Shown in pieces: positions 39,562 through 51,568 of a stretch of 57,604 bases of DNA. A program made the position numbers and the translations under genes. A model generated the notes under the pieces. The model was not told the DNA's origin. It searched no databases and was given only the letters and a program-made list of their open reading frames with translations. Location: assembly GCA_005222125.1 (NCBI GenBank), contig CP029200.1, forward strand, positions 1-57,604, written 5' to 3'. Positions within the stretch are counted from its first letter, which is position 1. Every line of letters starts with the position of its first letter. The DNA comes from Spiroplasma melliferum. GTDB taxonomy: Bacteria; Bacillota_I; Bacilli_A; Mycoplasmatales; Mycoplasmataceae.

Positions 39562-40167
39562 ATGGGTGAATTGGAAAAAATATTGATTATGATAAATCGT
39601 TGGGGATACTTGAATTTAGAACAAATTGCATTACTGTTAAATAAAAATATTAAAACAATTCAATTACAAAAAGAAAAACTAATAAATTTAAAAATGTTGA
39701 ATGTTGACACATTACCGAAGAAAAATTATTATACTTTAACCAGTAAAGCACAAAGTCATTTGGGGCGAAATCATAAAAAAAGTATTAAAGTAAATTACTA
39801 TGAATTACAACACCAAGACATGTTAATCAAATGACTTTGTAGTCAAACCGACATTGAGCACTACCAAACTGAGCGGGAGTTAAAAATGGAAAATTGAAAA
39901 TTAAGAGCATATCCCAATTTAATTGTTTATAAAAATGATGATAGTGAAATTTATGTTGAATTTGATAATACAAAAAAGGCACCTATCAGAATAAAAAATA
40001 AAATCATAAATTATAAAGATTGATTAAATAATGGAAATAAAGTTCATTGAGTTGCTACAAATAAAACATTGAGTAATTGAACGCAAAAACAAATTATAGA
40101 ATTAAATTTATATGCAAATCAACACACATATGAAATTTGAGAACCAAATTTAGATAAGAAGGTTTAA
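39562..40167 (+). CDS. Replic_Relax-like protein 1, 201 aa (copy C, intact)
   Basis: MGELEKILIMINRWGYLNLE with a winged-helix-like N-terminus (EQIALLLNKNIKTIQLQKEK), KNYYTLTSKAQSHLGR, the stretch KSIKVNYYELQHQDMLIKWL shared with protein 2, then AYPNLIVYKNDDSEIYVEFD, RIKNKI, and an end with TLSNWTQKQIIELNLYANQH and TYEIWEP. The motifs (helix-turn-helix, then D...E-x-E...K) fit the Replic_Relax family, involved in initiation of plasmid replication and DNA relaxation. The gene follows the palindrome cluster with AAAGGAGTTG upstream and is joined to protein 2 with a one-base gap, so they may work as a pair at that site. Confidence 0.62.
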
Positions 40168-40168
40168 T

Positions 40169-40759
40169 ATGACAGAAAGTTTAAAAATTTTAGATTTATT
40201 AAATAAATGAGGATATTTAACAGCCGAGCAAATTGCATTGCTGTTAAATAAACCGATTGAAAGTGCAAAAACTAATTTAAAAACATTACAGAAAAAACAA
40301 CTTTACAAAATAGATAAAACCACTCGCAAAAACATTTATTTCCTTTCGCATAAGGGTAATACTTTTGTTGGGCGAGTTCATAAAAAAAGTATTAAAGTTA
40401 ATTACTATGAACTTGCCCACCAAGATATGCTTATCAAATGACTTTGTAGTCAAACCGATATCGAGCACTACCAAACTGAGCGGGAGTTGAAAATGGAAAA
40501 TGGTAATCTCAATGCTTACCCTGATTTAATCATCACTAAAAACGATGATAGCGAAATTTATGTTGAATTTGAGCGCACCCAAAAATCGCCCAGTCGCTTT
40601 AAGAAAAAGTTAGACGGACATACTAAATGATTACGTAATGGCGGGCAAATATATTGAATTACCCCAACGCAAACACTTGCTAACTGAATACAGCGGCAAA
40701 TTGACAAAGATGACTTTAAAATAGAACTGCAACAAGTTATTATTTGATCCACACAATAA
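40169..40759 (+). CDS. Replic_Relax-like protein 2, 196 aa (copy C)
   Basis: Identical to 16863-17453. Right after its stop another frame reads DPHNNYARQELNIYEIWNDK, resembling the end of protein 1 (ANQHTYEIWEPN). The present stop may therefore result from an old one-base change that cut off the last 20 or so residues. Confidence 0.6.
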
Positions 40760-40838
40760 CTATGCGCGACAAGAACTAAACATTTACGAAATATGAAATG
40801 ACAAGGAGTAATTAATTTTAATAAGGAGTAAAATATAA

Positions 40839-40946
40839 ATGAAAGTAGGTGTGAAAATGGAAAAAGAAAAATGTAATTGTAGCTGTGAATGCAAATGTAA
40901 TGAAAACACAAATTCACAAGATAATACTTGTGAATGCAACAAATAA
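40839..40946 (+). CDS. 35-aa cysteine-rich, metallothionein-like protein (copy C)
   Basis: Identical to 17533-17640. Both copies lie in high-quality sequence, so the cysteine spacing is not an error. Confidence 0.6.
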   Translation: MKVGVKMEKEKCNCSCECKCNENTNSQDNTCECNK

Positions 40947-41011
40947 TTTTTTATGATAACATTAATTTGGGACAAGAAAAAAATGATAATTTACTTGTTC
41001 TGCTTGTAATG

Positions 41012-41038
41012 AAATTATCCTATTCGGATAATTTTTTA
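41012..41038 (+). terminator. Intrinsic terminator (copy C)
   Basis: Same hairpin as 17706-17732. Confidence 0.8.
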
Positions 41039-41233
41039 TTATAAAAATAATTTGCAATAGTAGCGTGATTATTTTAAGAATGTCACAAATGATTTGTAAC
41101 AATTCCATTAAACCACCGCCTAACTATTTTTTGGAACTATTAGGGAGTGATTAAAACTCTCAAAATAATTATAAAATAAGTTATAATTGATTTATTAGAA
41201 TTTACATATTAATAAAAAAGGGAGTGATATTTA

Positions 41234-41545
41234 ATGTTTGACTTAAATTGAAGTGCTGTCATTTCTTTAAAATATGAAGATGATGAATTTTATTTATTGT
41301 GGCAATATTATCGAAATGGTAAAAATAAAATTACGGAAAAACAAAAAGATTATATTAAAAATTTGTTTTATCAGTATTATATTCCGAATACGGAACGCCA
41401 ATTTGAATACTTGGAAAATAAACTAAATGAATTAAATACTCGCAGTGCTAGTGCAATTATTAACGGTTTACTACAAAAAGATAAACGATTAATTGCTCTG
41501 CTTGTAAAATATTTAGATCAATTTAAACCGAATAATTTAACTTAG
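41234..41545 (+). CDS. Conserved plasmid protein of unknown function, 103 aa (copy C)
   Basis: Identical to 17928-18239. Confidence 0.65.
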
Positions 41546-41556
41546 TCCCCTACTTA

Positions 41557-41582
41557 AAACCCTTATTTTATAAGGGTTTTTT
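41557..41582 (+). terminator. Intrinsic terminator after the 103-aa gene (copy C)
   Basis: Same hairpin as 18251-18276. Confidence 0.88.
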
Positions 41583-41598
41583 GTTGCTTGTTTTCCTA

Positions 41599-41633
41599 TC
41601 GTCGTCTGTGGCGCATCGAACGTTATTTTCACG
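41599..41633 (+). repeat. 35-bp site, left (forward) copy, C
   Basis: Same as 18293-18327. Its inverted partner would lie just beyond the window end. Confidence 0.75.
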
Positions 41634-41686
41634 GGTAAATGGTAATAAAATTAATATATTTACATACATATTAATTTTTATTTACT

Positions 41687-41795
41687 ATATAACTAGTTAT
41701 ATTTATATAACTAGTTATATTTTTAAAAAAAAACTTGTTTTTCCTGTTTTATTATTATACTATATAACTAGTTATATTTATATAACTAGTTATAT
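41687..41795. promoter_or_regulatory. Four 16-bp palindromes: candidate centromere/operator (copy C)
   Basis: ATATAACTAGTTATAT at 41687, 41705, 41762 and 41780. Confidence 0.7.
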
Positions 41796-41809
41796 AAAGG
41801 AGAATTAGT

Positions 41810-42085
41810 GTGGCAAAATTATCAGAATTATTAAAGAAAGAAGAACTAAATACAAATGAAAAAAATAATCTAGTTAATAAACTTGTTTCTGAAAAAGGAA
41901 CAAAGGAATTTAAAAAACGAGATTATTCTGAAATATTACCAAATATGACTTGTCATAAAAAATTAGTTAAACTTTTTAGACAAGAGGCAAAAAGTAAAAG
42001 ATGATTACCTACAACTCTTATGAATGAAATTTTAGCGGATAGATATAATATGGACTTGGAGGAATTAGATAATGAAGATGATTAG
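41810..42085 (+). CDS. Probable RHH centromere-binding/autorepressor protein, 91 aa (copy C)
   Basis: Identical to 18504-18779; GTG start, overlapping parA by 14 bases. Confidence 0.6.
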
Positions 42086-42842
42086 TTTTGCAGTCAAAAA
42101 AGGTGGCGTTGGAAAAACAACATTATGCAAAAATGTTGCCTACAAGTTTGCACTTGATGGGGCAAAGGTGTTATTGATTGACCTTGACCCCCAAGCAACC
42201 CTATCTGTTCAATTTGCGAATAATGATATTGATACAAATAAAAGTATTATGAAAATTTTTCAATCTTTTAAATTTTCAATAGAAAATATTATTCAATCAA
42301 CCAAATATAAAAATATTGATATTATTTTAGGTAATGAAAATATTAATCAAGCCCAAGGAATAATAAACAATACTTTTAATGATAAAGAAAAATATAAAAT
42401 TGGTAAGTGTCTATTGGATGATTATAAAAATGTATTTGATAGTTATGATTATGTCTTAATTGACTATCCACCAACAATGCAAGAACTAGCAATAAATTTT
42501 CTAATTATTTCTGATTTAATTATTATGCCAATTAATAATGGTTTAGGTGCATTTAAAGGAATATTAGACTTAAATAATATTATTAATAAAGTTTGCAGAC
42601 AAGAAAATTTAAAAGTACCATTTTATAAAATTGTATTTAATAATGTTAAAGAAAATGAAAATACAATTGAAATTTATGAATTAATTAATAAAAATAATTT
42701 AACAAATTTTATATTTGATACAATTATTAAACATTCAGATACATTTATTAAAACTGAAAATAAATTAAGTAGTATTTGAGATAATAATGTTTATTGGCGC
42801 CAGAAACAAGCATACGAAGAACTCATCAAGGAAATCAAATAA
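42072..42842 (+). CDS. parA: ParA/Soj-type partition ATPase, type B (copy C)
   Basis: Identical to 18766-19536 (256 aa). Confidence 0.92.
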
Positions 42843-42844
42843 CA

Positions 42845-43111
42845 ATGAAATTAGATCAAAATATTTGTATTGTTCCACATTGTATAAAAAATAAATTGCT
42901 TGTTGAAAGGGGATGTCTTTTTTGTATAGAACATAGAAAAAGGTTTGATGATTTTTTAGTAAGAAATCCGGTTCCAAGTGAAACTGATTATTTTTTAAAA
43001 AAAGATAAGGAATTTCGGAATGAATTTTGAACTGATGCGGTTAATTATTTTTTTGTTGAAGAAGAATATGAATACCATAGAAAAAATAAAAAACAGAAGA
43101 AATGAAAGTAG
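42845..43111 (+). CDS. Small zinc-ribbon-like protein, 88 aa (copy C)
   Basis: Identical to 19539-19805. The gene-free stretch after it (43112-43357) has the same hairpins as in copy B (43157-43181 and 43290-43317). Confidence 0.5.
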
Positions 43112-43357
43112 ACAAAATATGATGAAAAAAGAAGCAGAATAGATAACAACTGCGGTAAATTATAACTTTGTGTTATAATTTCTTTACCAAGATATTTTTT
43201 ATCTTTGGTATTAGTTAAAGTCCCTTATGCTACTAAATATCAACTGTATTAAATATCAACCTTTACATTTTTATCTCATATTAACAAAAACACTAGATAC
43301 AAAAATGTATCTAGTGTATAATAAAAAAGAACTAAATAAAACAAATTAAAATTTGGT

Positions 43358-43556
43358 GATAGTAATTTATGTTGCAATAAATTACTATCGTGGAAACACT
43401 AGCGATCAACTAGCGTTTCCACAGACAATTTTATCATATTTCTTGGTGTTATTTTTTAAGTAACATTGTGAAATATGATATAAATTGTGTTGTGGGAATA
43501 GTGCGGTGGTGCTATTCTCTTTTTTATTAAAAGAGAATTCAGAAAGGAATACAGCA
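43358..43556 (+). promoter_or_regulatory. Multi-hairpin leader of ScARP-2 (copy C)
   Basis: Identical to 20052-20250. Confidence 0.65.
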
Positions 43557-45806
43557 ATGAAAAAATTACTAAGTTTATTAACCATATCAACCTTGGCAGC
43601 GAGCGTTCCTGCACCCTTGCTTGCCAACACAGTACAAACTCGCACCAAACGCGATGTTGGGACAACTGCCAAAGATGTCACAAATAATTACTGAACTTTT
43701 ATTGCTAGTATAAGTAAAGAAGATGCTACAAAAAACAAAGATAAATATTATTTTGTTATTTATAAAAATAAAGGTGAAAGTAATTGACAAATATATAAGA
43801 TGCAAATGGGAAAACCAAACGACAGACCTATTTTTGGTGAAACCGTTGAAAGTCATAAAGCATTTTATCGTTGGGATGGTGTTGGTGAACCTAATTTACC
43901 AGAAATAAATTCATTAACTGGTGAAATTATAAATTGAAAAGGTTTTGATATAAAAATAAAGGAAAAATATGGAAAAGAAAAATATGTTTCAATTGACCCG
44001 TCGACACAACCATTTAAAAATATAACTGACAATAAATGATATATTGTGATTTTATCTTCGCGGGGAAAAATTAACAAATTATTAAATGATAATAATGAAA
44101 AGACAAAGAAAACAATTTTAGAACCAGATTATAAAGTTTATCGTTGGGATGGTGTTGGTGAACCACAAACACCAACAATTGATAGCAGCGGAAATATAAC
44201 AGATTGAAAACAACCAACAAAAAATGATTTACAACAAGGAATTTCGTTTTTGCTTGTTGATGGTTCAAAAACGGCGAAGTGGTCTGATGATGGTATGCGT
44301 TTAACGGTGGATGGTGAAACAAACATCAATATTGATAATAAAAATGTTGAAGAAGTTTATTGAGATGGTTCTTTGCAACCGCAATTAAGTAAACAATGGA
44401 AAATCAATGTTAAACCCGAAACTGCACCACGAGATCATAAGTTAGTTATCAAATACAATATCAATGGGACAAAATACACAAGTGAAGATATTATGGTGTC
44501 GATGTTGGCAAAAATTGACTCAACACCAACACCAGTGCAACAAAATCTAAGTGATTTAATCAAAAACACTGATTTAGGAAATATCATTGATAATAATGAT
44601 GACACTATTTTCTTAGCAGTAAATAAGGCAAATAGTGAAATTATTGATGATTTTTCACAAATTGAAATAACAAAAAAAGTTAATCACTCTGCAACTTTAT
44701 CAGCGAAACCAGATAGTAAAAGTTACAAAGGTTCAGTTGATATTAAATACAATGTGGTTCCGGCAACAGTGGTTGATTTAAAAATTGAATTAAAACCAAC
44801 TGTAAGCAGTGCGATAGTTAATAAAGACTATTTGGCACAACTTGACAGTAGTAAAATGACAAATAAAGTTGATACATTTTACTATGCGAATAGTGAAAGT
44901 GTTATCACAATGGTTAAACCAACAGATAGCAGTGTGATAACTGGGGTGGTGTATGGTTGTGATGATAAATGAAATAAAACATCACAATCAAGCAACATTG
45001 ACCCAGCAAAGGGTATTAAACTTGATGGGTCACAACTTGGAGCGGTTCAGGGAAGATATTTAATTGACTTAAAAAACGAACTAGGACAAACAAATACTAT
45101 TTATTTACAAATTCATAGTGAGAAAGATGAAAAAGCAAAAGCATATTGAAATACTGATAATGGTAAACAGTTTGAACAGTGAGCAGAAGATAACGGGTAT
45201 AAAAATATCCGTGGTTATGGTGCTAGTCAGTTAAACAATTTGTTTGAATTATCGAAGACTTGAAAACAAAGTTTAAAACATTTAGACCTAAAATTGGATA
45301 ACTTTGTTGTCGATAACATTAAAAATGTTACGCAAGATGAAATTGATAAATATAAAACAAAACTATTAACTAGTGTAAAAGAACAAGTTGAAAAGTATGT
45401 TCCCGGTGTTGTAGAAAAGACCGACTATGTTATCAGCGTTGATAATCTTGTTGCGGGTGATTGAACTACAAGCAAAGATGTCAAAGTTCAAGCGGTTGAT
45501 GGTAGTACAAAACTGTTAAGTTTTACTGTTAAAACTATTCCAGTGCAACAAAAAGAAGAAGTAACAGCACTAGCATCAACACCAGTATCAAGTGATAAGG
45601 GTGGAAAATCAATTTGAAAAATACTGGGGATAGTTGCTGGTTCGCTGGCGGGTCTTGGTTTGGCGTATTGGTTGTTTAAAAGATTTGTCTTTAATAAATA
45701 TTTTTTACCAAAAATAAAAAGACGCCGCCATCTTAAATTAGTTGAACAAGTTAGAAAAGAAGAAGCCGAAAAAGACGCTCAAAACAACAAGGGAGGTGAA
45801 GAATAA
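43557..45806 (+). CDS. ScARP/P89-type adhesion-related surface protein, ScARP-2 (copy C)
   Basis: Identical to 20251-22500 (749 aa). Confidence 0.9.
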
Positions 45807-45861
45807 TGTTTACTGGCGACAGAAACAAGCATACGAAGAACTTATAAAGGAAATCAAATAA
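45802..45861 (+). pseudogene. 60-bp parA 3'-end remnant after ScARP-2 (copy C)
   Basis: Same as 22496-22555. Confidence 0.8.
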
Positions 45862-45955
45862 CAAAAATATAAAAAAACCACACCTATAAATTAGATGTGG
45901 TAAAATAATAGTAGTAAGTGATTTGGCTTCCTTACTCGTTAAAATTATATAAAGT

Positions 45956-46156
45956 GATAGTAATTTATCGTCAAATAAATTACTATCGTGGAAACACTAG
46001 CGATCAACTAGCGTTTCCACAGACAATTTTATCATATTTCTTGGTGTTATTTTTTAAGTAACATTGTGAAATATGATATAAATTGTGTTGTGGGAATAGT
46101 GCGGTGGTGCTATTCTCTTTTTTATTAAAAGAGAATTCAGAAAGGAATATATATAA
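45956..46156 (+). promoter_or_regulatory. Multi-hairpin leader of ScARP-3 (copy C)
   Basis: Same as 22650-22850; promoter-like boxes at 45923-45951. Confidence 0.65.
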
Positions 46157-48259
46157 ATGAAAAAATTATTAAGTATTTTAACAATTTCAACTTTGACAGC
46201 AAGCGTTCCCGCACCGTTGTTAGCGAACACAATACAAAATCGTGTCAAACGCGATATTGGTGGAAATACCAAAGATGTCACAACTGGGTTTGATATCAGA
46301 ATTAAAGGTATTGAATATAAAAATTGAGAAAAACTTGAAGCAGTTACAAAACCATTTAGTAAAATTGATGATAAGTGATATATTGCTATATGGCATGGAA
46401 AAGATAGTAATAATTGACAAATAAAATCTTTCCAAAACATTAATTATTCAGATAGAAGAAAAGTTTTAGATAGTCAAGGTAATTATGAATTAGCATTAAC
46501 AAGAGTGGGTGATAACTTATTTATAAATAAACCACGTTCAATAAGGGATATTATAAGTTGAAATAAAGATAATGGTACATATTTTAAATCAGTTTATCGT
46601 TGAAATGGTGTTAATAAACCAATAACACCAAAAATTGATAATAATGGAAATATAATTAATTGAAATATTGATAAAACAAAATTTCAACAAGGAATTTCGT
46701 TTTTGCTTGTTGATGGTTCAAAAACGGCGAAGTGGTCTGATGATGGTATGCGTTTAACGGTGGATGGTGAAACAAACATCAATATTGATAATAAAAATGT
46801 TGAAGAAGTTTATTGAGATGGTTCTTTGCAACCGCAATTAAGTAAACAATGGAAAATCAATGTTAAACCCGAAACTGCACCACGAGATCATAAGTTAGTT
46901 ATCAAATACAATATCAATGGGACAAAATACACAAGTGAAGATATTATGGTGTCGATGTTGGCAAAAATTGACTCAACACCAACACCAGTGCAACAAAATC
47001 TAAGTGATTTAATCAAAAACACTGATTTAGGAAATATCATTGATAATAATGATGACACTATTTTCTTAGCAGTAAATAAGGCAAATAGTGAAATTATTGA
47101 TGATTTTTCACAAATTGAAATAACAAAAAAAGTTAATCACTCTGCAACTTTATCAGCGAAACCAGATAGTAAAAGTTACAAAGGTTCAGTTGATATTAAA
47201 TACAATGTGGTTCCGGCAACAGTGGTTGATTTAAAAATTGAATTAAAACCAACTGTAAGCAGTGCGATAGTTAATAAAGACTATTTGGCACAACTTGACA
47301 GTAGTAAAATGACAAATAAAGTTGATACATTTTACTATGCGAATAGTGAAAGTGTTATCACAATGGTTAAACCAACAGATAGCAGTGTGATAACTGGGGT
47401 GGTGTATGGTTGTGATGATAAATGAAATAAAACATCACAATCAAGCAACATTGACCCAGCAAAGGGTATTAAACTTGATGGGTCACAACTTGGAGCGGTT
47501 CAGGGAAGATATTTAATTGACTTAAAAAACGAACTAGGACAAACAAATACTATTTATTTACAAATTCATAGTGAGAAAGATGAAAAAGCAAAAGCATATT
47601 GAAATACTGATAATGGTAAACAGTTTGAACAGTGAGCAGAAGATAACGGGTATAAAAATATCCGTGGTTATGGTGCTAGTCAGTTAAACAATTTGTTTGA
47701 ATTATCGAAGACTTGAAAACAAAGTTTAAAACATTTAGACCTAAAATTGGATAACTTTGTTGTCGATAACATTAAAAATGTTACGCAAGATGAAATTGAT
47801 AAATATAAAACAAAACTATTAACTAGTGTAAAAGAACAAGTTGAAAAGTATGTTCCCGGTGTTGTAGAAAAGACCGACTATGTTATCAGCGTTGATAATC
47901 TTGTTGCGGGTGATTGAACTACAAGCAAAGATGTCAAAGTTCAAGCGGTTGATGGTAGTACAAAACTGTTAAGTTTTACTGTTAAAACTATTCCAGTGCA
48001 ACAAAAAGAAGAAGTAACAGCACTAGCATCAACACCAGTATCAAGTGATAAGGGTGGAAAATCAATTTGAAAAATACTGGGGATAGTTGCTGGTTCGCTG
48101 GCGGGTCTTGGTTTGGCGTATTGGTTGTTTAAAAGATTTGTCTTTAATAAATATTTTTTACCAAAAATAAAAAGACGCCGCCATCTTAAATTAGTTGAAC
48201 AAGTTAGAAAAGAAGAAGCCGAAAAAGACGCTCAAAACAACAAGGGAGGTGAAGAATAA
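46157..48259 (+). CDS. ScARP/P89-type adhesion-related surface protein, ScARP-3 (copy C)
   Basis: Identical to 22851-24953 (700 aa). Confidence 0.9.
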
Positions 48260-48314
48260 TGTTTACTGGCGACAAAAACAAGCATACGAAGAACTAATCA
48301 AAGAAATCAAATAA
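48255..48314 (+). pseudogene. 60-bp parA 3'-end remnant after ScARP-3 (copy C)
   Basis: Same as 24949-25008. Confidence 0.8.
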
Positions 48315-48329
48315 AAGGAGAAATAAATA

Positions 48330-48605
48330 ATGGATTTGAAAAAAATACAAAAATTAGGGATAGGTATTTTAACAATTGGAATTATATTAATGATTGTCGG
48401 GTTAATTTTAATTGGTTCATTTAAAGATGAATTGGGTATTAATGGTTTTGGTTATTTAAGATTTTTTGGTACAGGTATGATTTTAGGACAAACAGGAGTT
48501 GGACTATTAAAAACAGGAATCGTTTTTGCAATTATTTTGTCTCCTATTGTTGGCGCTGTTGGAATAATATTGCTCGGATATTCAATCTATAAAAAAAATA
48601 AATAA
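48330..48605 (+). CDS. Small multi-pass membrane protein, 91 aa (copy C)
   Basis: Identical to 25024-25299. Confidence 0.6.
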   Translation: MDLKKIQKLGIGILTIGIILMIVGLILIGSFKDELGINGFGYLRFFGTGMILGQTGVGLLKTGIVFAIILSPIVGAVGIILLGYSIYKKNK

Positions 48606-48757
48606 TGAAAAAAATAGAGAATAAAGACACTATCAATCATAATTTAATGATTGTTGATGTTGATTTACAAAAATGTTTGAATTGTAGTTTTATTACTCAA
48701 AAAATCGATGATGAGTGATTTACAATCAACACAGGGGATAAAAACTGTGGTAAATAA
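48605..48757 (+). CDS. 50-aa conserved small protein with CxxC (copy C)
   Basis: Identical to 25299-25451; TAATG overlap with the preceding gene. Confidence 0.55.
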
Positions 48758-48851
48758 CAAAAATATAAAAAAACCACACCTATAAATTAGATGTGGTAAA
48801 ATAATAGTAGTAAGTGATTTGGCTTCCTTACTCGTTAAAATTATATAAAGT

Positions 48852-49052
48852 GATAGTAATTTATCGTCAAATAAATTACTATCGTGGAAACACTAGAAGC
48901 AAACTAGCGTTTCCACAGACAATTTTATCATATTTCTTGGTGTTATTTTTTAAGTAACATTGTGAAATATGATATAAATTGTGTTGTGGGAATAGTGCGG
49001 TGGTGCTATTCTCTTTTTTATTAAAAGAGAATTCAGAAAGGAATATATATAA
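48852..49052 (+). promoter_or_regulatory. Multi-hairpin leader of ScARP-4 (copy C)
   Basis: Same as 25546-25746. Confidence 0.65.
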
Positions 49053-51218
49053 ATGAAAAAATTATTAAGTATCTTAACCATAACAACCTTGACAGCGAGC
49101 GTTCCTGCTCCGTTGCTTGCCAACACACCCTTAACTCGCAATAAACGCGATGTTGGGTTAACTACCAAAGATGTCACAACTGGTTTTAATATAAAAATAA
49201 ATGAACAATATATTAAAAAAAATCTAATTCAAATTAAACCAGAAGATAAAGTATTTTCACAAATAGACAATAAATATTATATTGTTATATGACGTGATAA
49301 ACCCAAAGGCAACTGGAAAATTACTAAATTTAAAAATGATACAAACACATCAACAAACAATGGAAAAAGAATAATAGTTTCAGAAAATGGTGAGGATAAA
49401 TTATTTATATTGATGGAAACAACAGAGCCAGTGGGTCAAGGTTTTAAAAAGTTTCCAAAAGACATCACAGTAGGTTATACAGAATCATATAATTATTTTA
49501 CTTGAAAATTTAGTCAACCAGCATCAAATATTCCCTTTAAAGCAGTTTATCGTTGAGATGGAAATGGCGAACCTGAAACACCAAAAATTGATAATAATGG
49601 AAATATAACTAATTGAATTGTTGATAAAACACCATTTCAACAAGGAATTTTGTTTTCGCTTGTGGATGGTTCAAAAACGGCGACTTGGTCTAATAACGGT
49701 ATGCGTTTGACAGTTGATGGTGAAACAAACATCAATATCAATAACCCAAATGTTACGGAAGTTTATTGAGATGGTTCTTTGCAACCGCAATCAAGTAAGC
49801 AATGGAAAATCAATGTTAAACCCGAAACCACAGCAAAAGACCATAAATTAGTTATCAAATATGATATCAATGGGACAAAATACACAAGTGAAGATATTAT
49901 GGTGTCGATGTTGGCAAAAATTGACTCAACACCAACACCAGTGCAACAAAATCTAAGTGATTTAATCAAAAACACTGATTTAGGAAATATCATTGATAAT
50001 AATGATGACACTATTTTCTTAGCAGTAAATAAGGCAAATAGTGAAATTATTGATGATTTTTCACAAATTGAAATAACAAAAAAAGTTAATCACTCTGCAA
50101 CTTTATCAGCGAAACCAGATAGTAAAAGTTACAAAGGTTCAGTTGATATTAAATACAATGTGGTTCCGGCAACAGTGGTTGATTTAAAAATTGAATTAAA
50201 ACCAACTGTAAGCAGTGCGATAGTTAATAAAGACTATTTGGCACAACTTGACAGTAGTAAAATGACAAATAAAGTTGATACATTTTACTATGCGAATAGT
50301 GAAAGTGTTATCACAATGGTTAAACCAACAGATAGCAGTGTGATAACTGGGGTGGTGTATGGTTGTGATGATAAATGAAATAAAACATCACAATCAAGCA
50401 ACATTGACCCAGCAAAGGGTATTAAACTTGATGGGTCACAACTTGGAGCGGTTCAGGGAAGATATTTAATTGACTTAAAAAACGAACTAGGACAAACAAA
50501 TACTATTTATTTACAAATTCATAGTGAGAAAGATGAAAAAGCAAAAGCATATTGAAATACTGATAATGGTAAACAGTTTGAACAGTGAGCACAAGACCAA
50601 GAACAAGGATACGAAAATATCCGTGGTTATGGTGCTAGTCAGTTAAACAATTTGTTTGAATTATCGAAGACTTGAAAACAAAGTTTAAAACATTTAGACC
50701 TAAAATTGGATAACTTTGTTGTTGATAACATTAAAAATGTTACGCAAGATGAAATTGATAAATATAAAACAAAACTATTAACTAGTGTAAAAGAACAAGT
50801 TGAAAAGTATGTTCCCGGTGTTGTAGAAAAGACCGACTATGTTATCAGCGTTGATAATCTTGTTGCGGGTGATTGAACTACAAGCAAAGATGTCAAAGTT
50901 CAAGCGGTTGATGGTAGTACAAAACTGTTAAGTTTTACTGTTAAAACTATTCCAGTGCAACAAAAAGAAGAAGTAACAGCACTAGCATCAACACCAGTAT
51001 CAAGTGATAAGGGTGGAAAATCAATTTGAAAAATACTGGGGATAGTTGCTGGTTCGCTGGCGGGTCTTGGTTTGGCGTATTGGTTGTTTAAAAGATTTGT
51101 CTTTAATAAATATTTTTTACCAAAAATAAAAAGACGCCGCCATCTTAAATTAGTTGAACAAGTTAGAAAAGAAGAAGCCGAAAAAGACGCTCAAAACAAC
51201 AAGGGAGGTGAAGAATAA
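49053..51218 (+). CDS. ScARP/P89-type adhesion-related surface protein, ScARP-4 (copy C)
   Basis: Identical to 25747-27912 (721 aa). Confidence 0.9.
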
Positions 51219-51273
51219 TGTTTACTGGCGACAGAAACAAGCATACGAAGAACTTATAAAGGAAATCAAATAA
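51214..51273 (+). pseudogene. 60-bp parA 3'-end remnant after ScARP-4 (copy C)
   Basis: Same as 27908-27967. Confidence 0.8.
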
Positions 51274-51367
51274 CAAAAATATAAAAAAACCACACCTATA
51301 AATTAGATGTGGTAAAATAATAGTAGTAAGTGATTTGGCTTCCTTACTCGTTAAAATTATATAAAGT

Positions 51368-51568
51368 GATAGTAATTTATCGGAAAATAAATTACTATCG
51401 TGGAAACACTAGCGATCAACTAGCGTTTCCACAGACAATTTTATCATATTTCTTGGTGTTATTTTTTAAGTAACATTGTGAAATATGATATAAATTGTGT
51501 TGTGGGAATAGTGCGGTGGTGCTATTCTCTTTTTTATTAAAAGAGAATTCAGAAAGGAATATATATAA
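51368..51568 (+). promoter_or_regulatory. Multi-hairpin leader of ScARP-5 (copy C)
   Basis: Same as 28062-28262. Confidence 0.65.
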
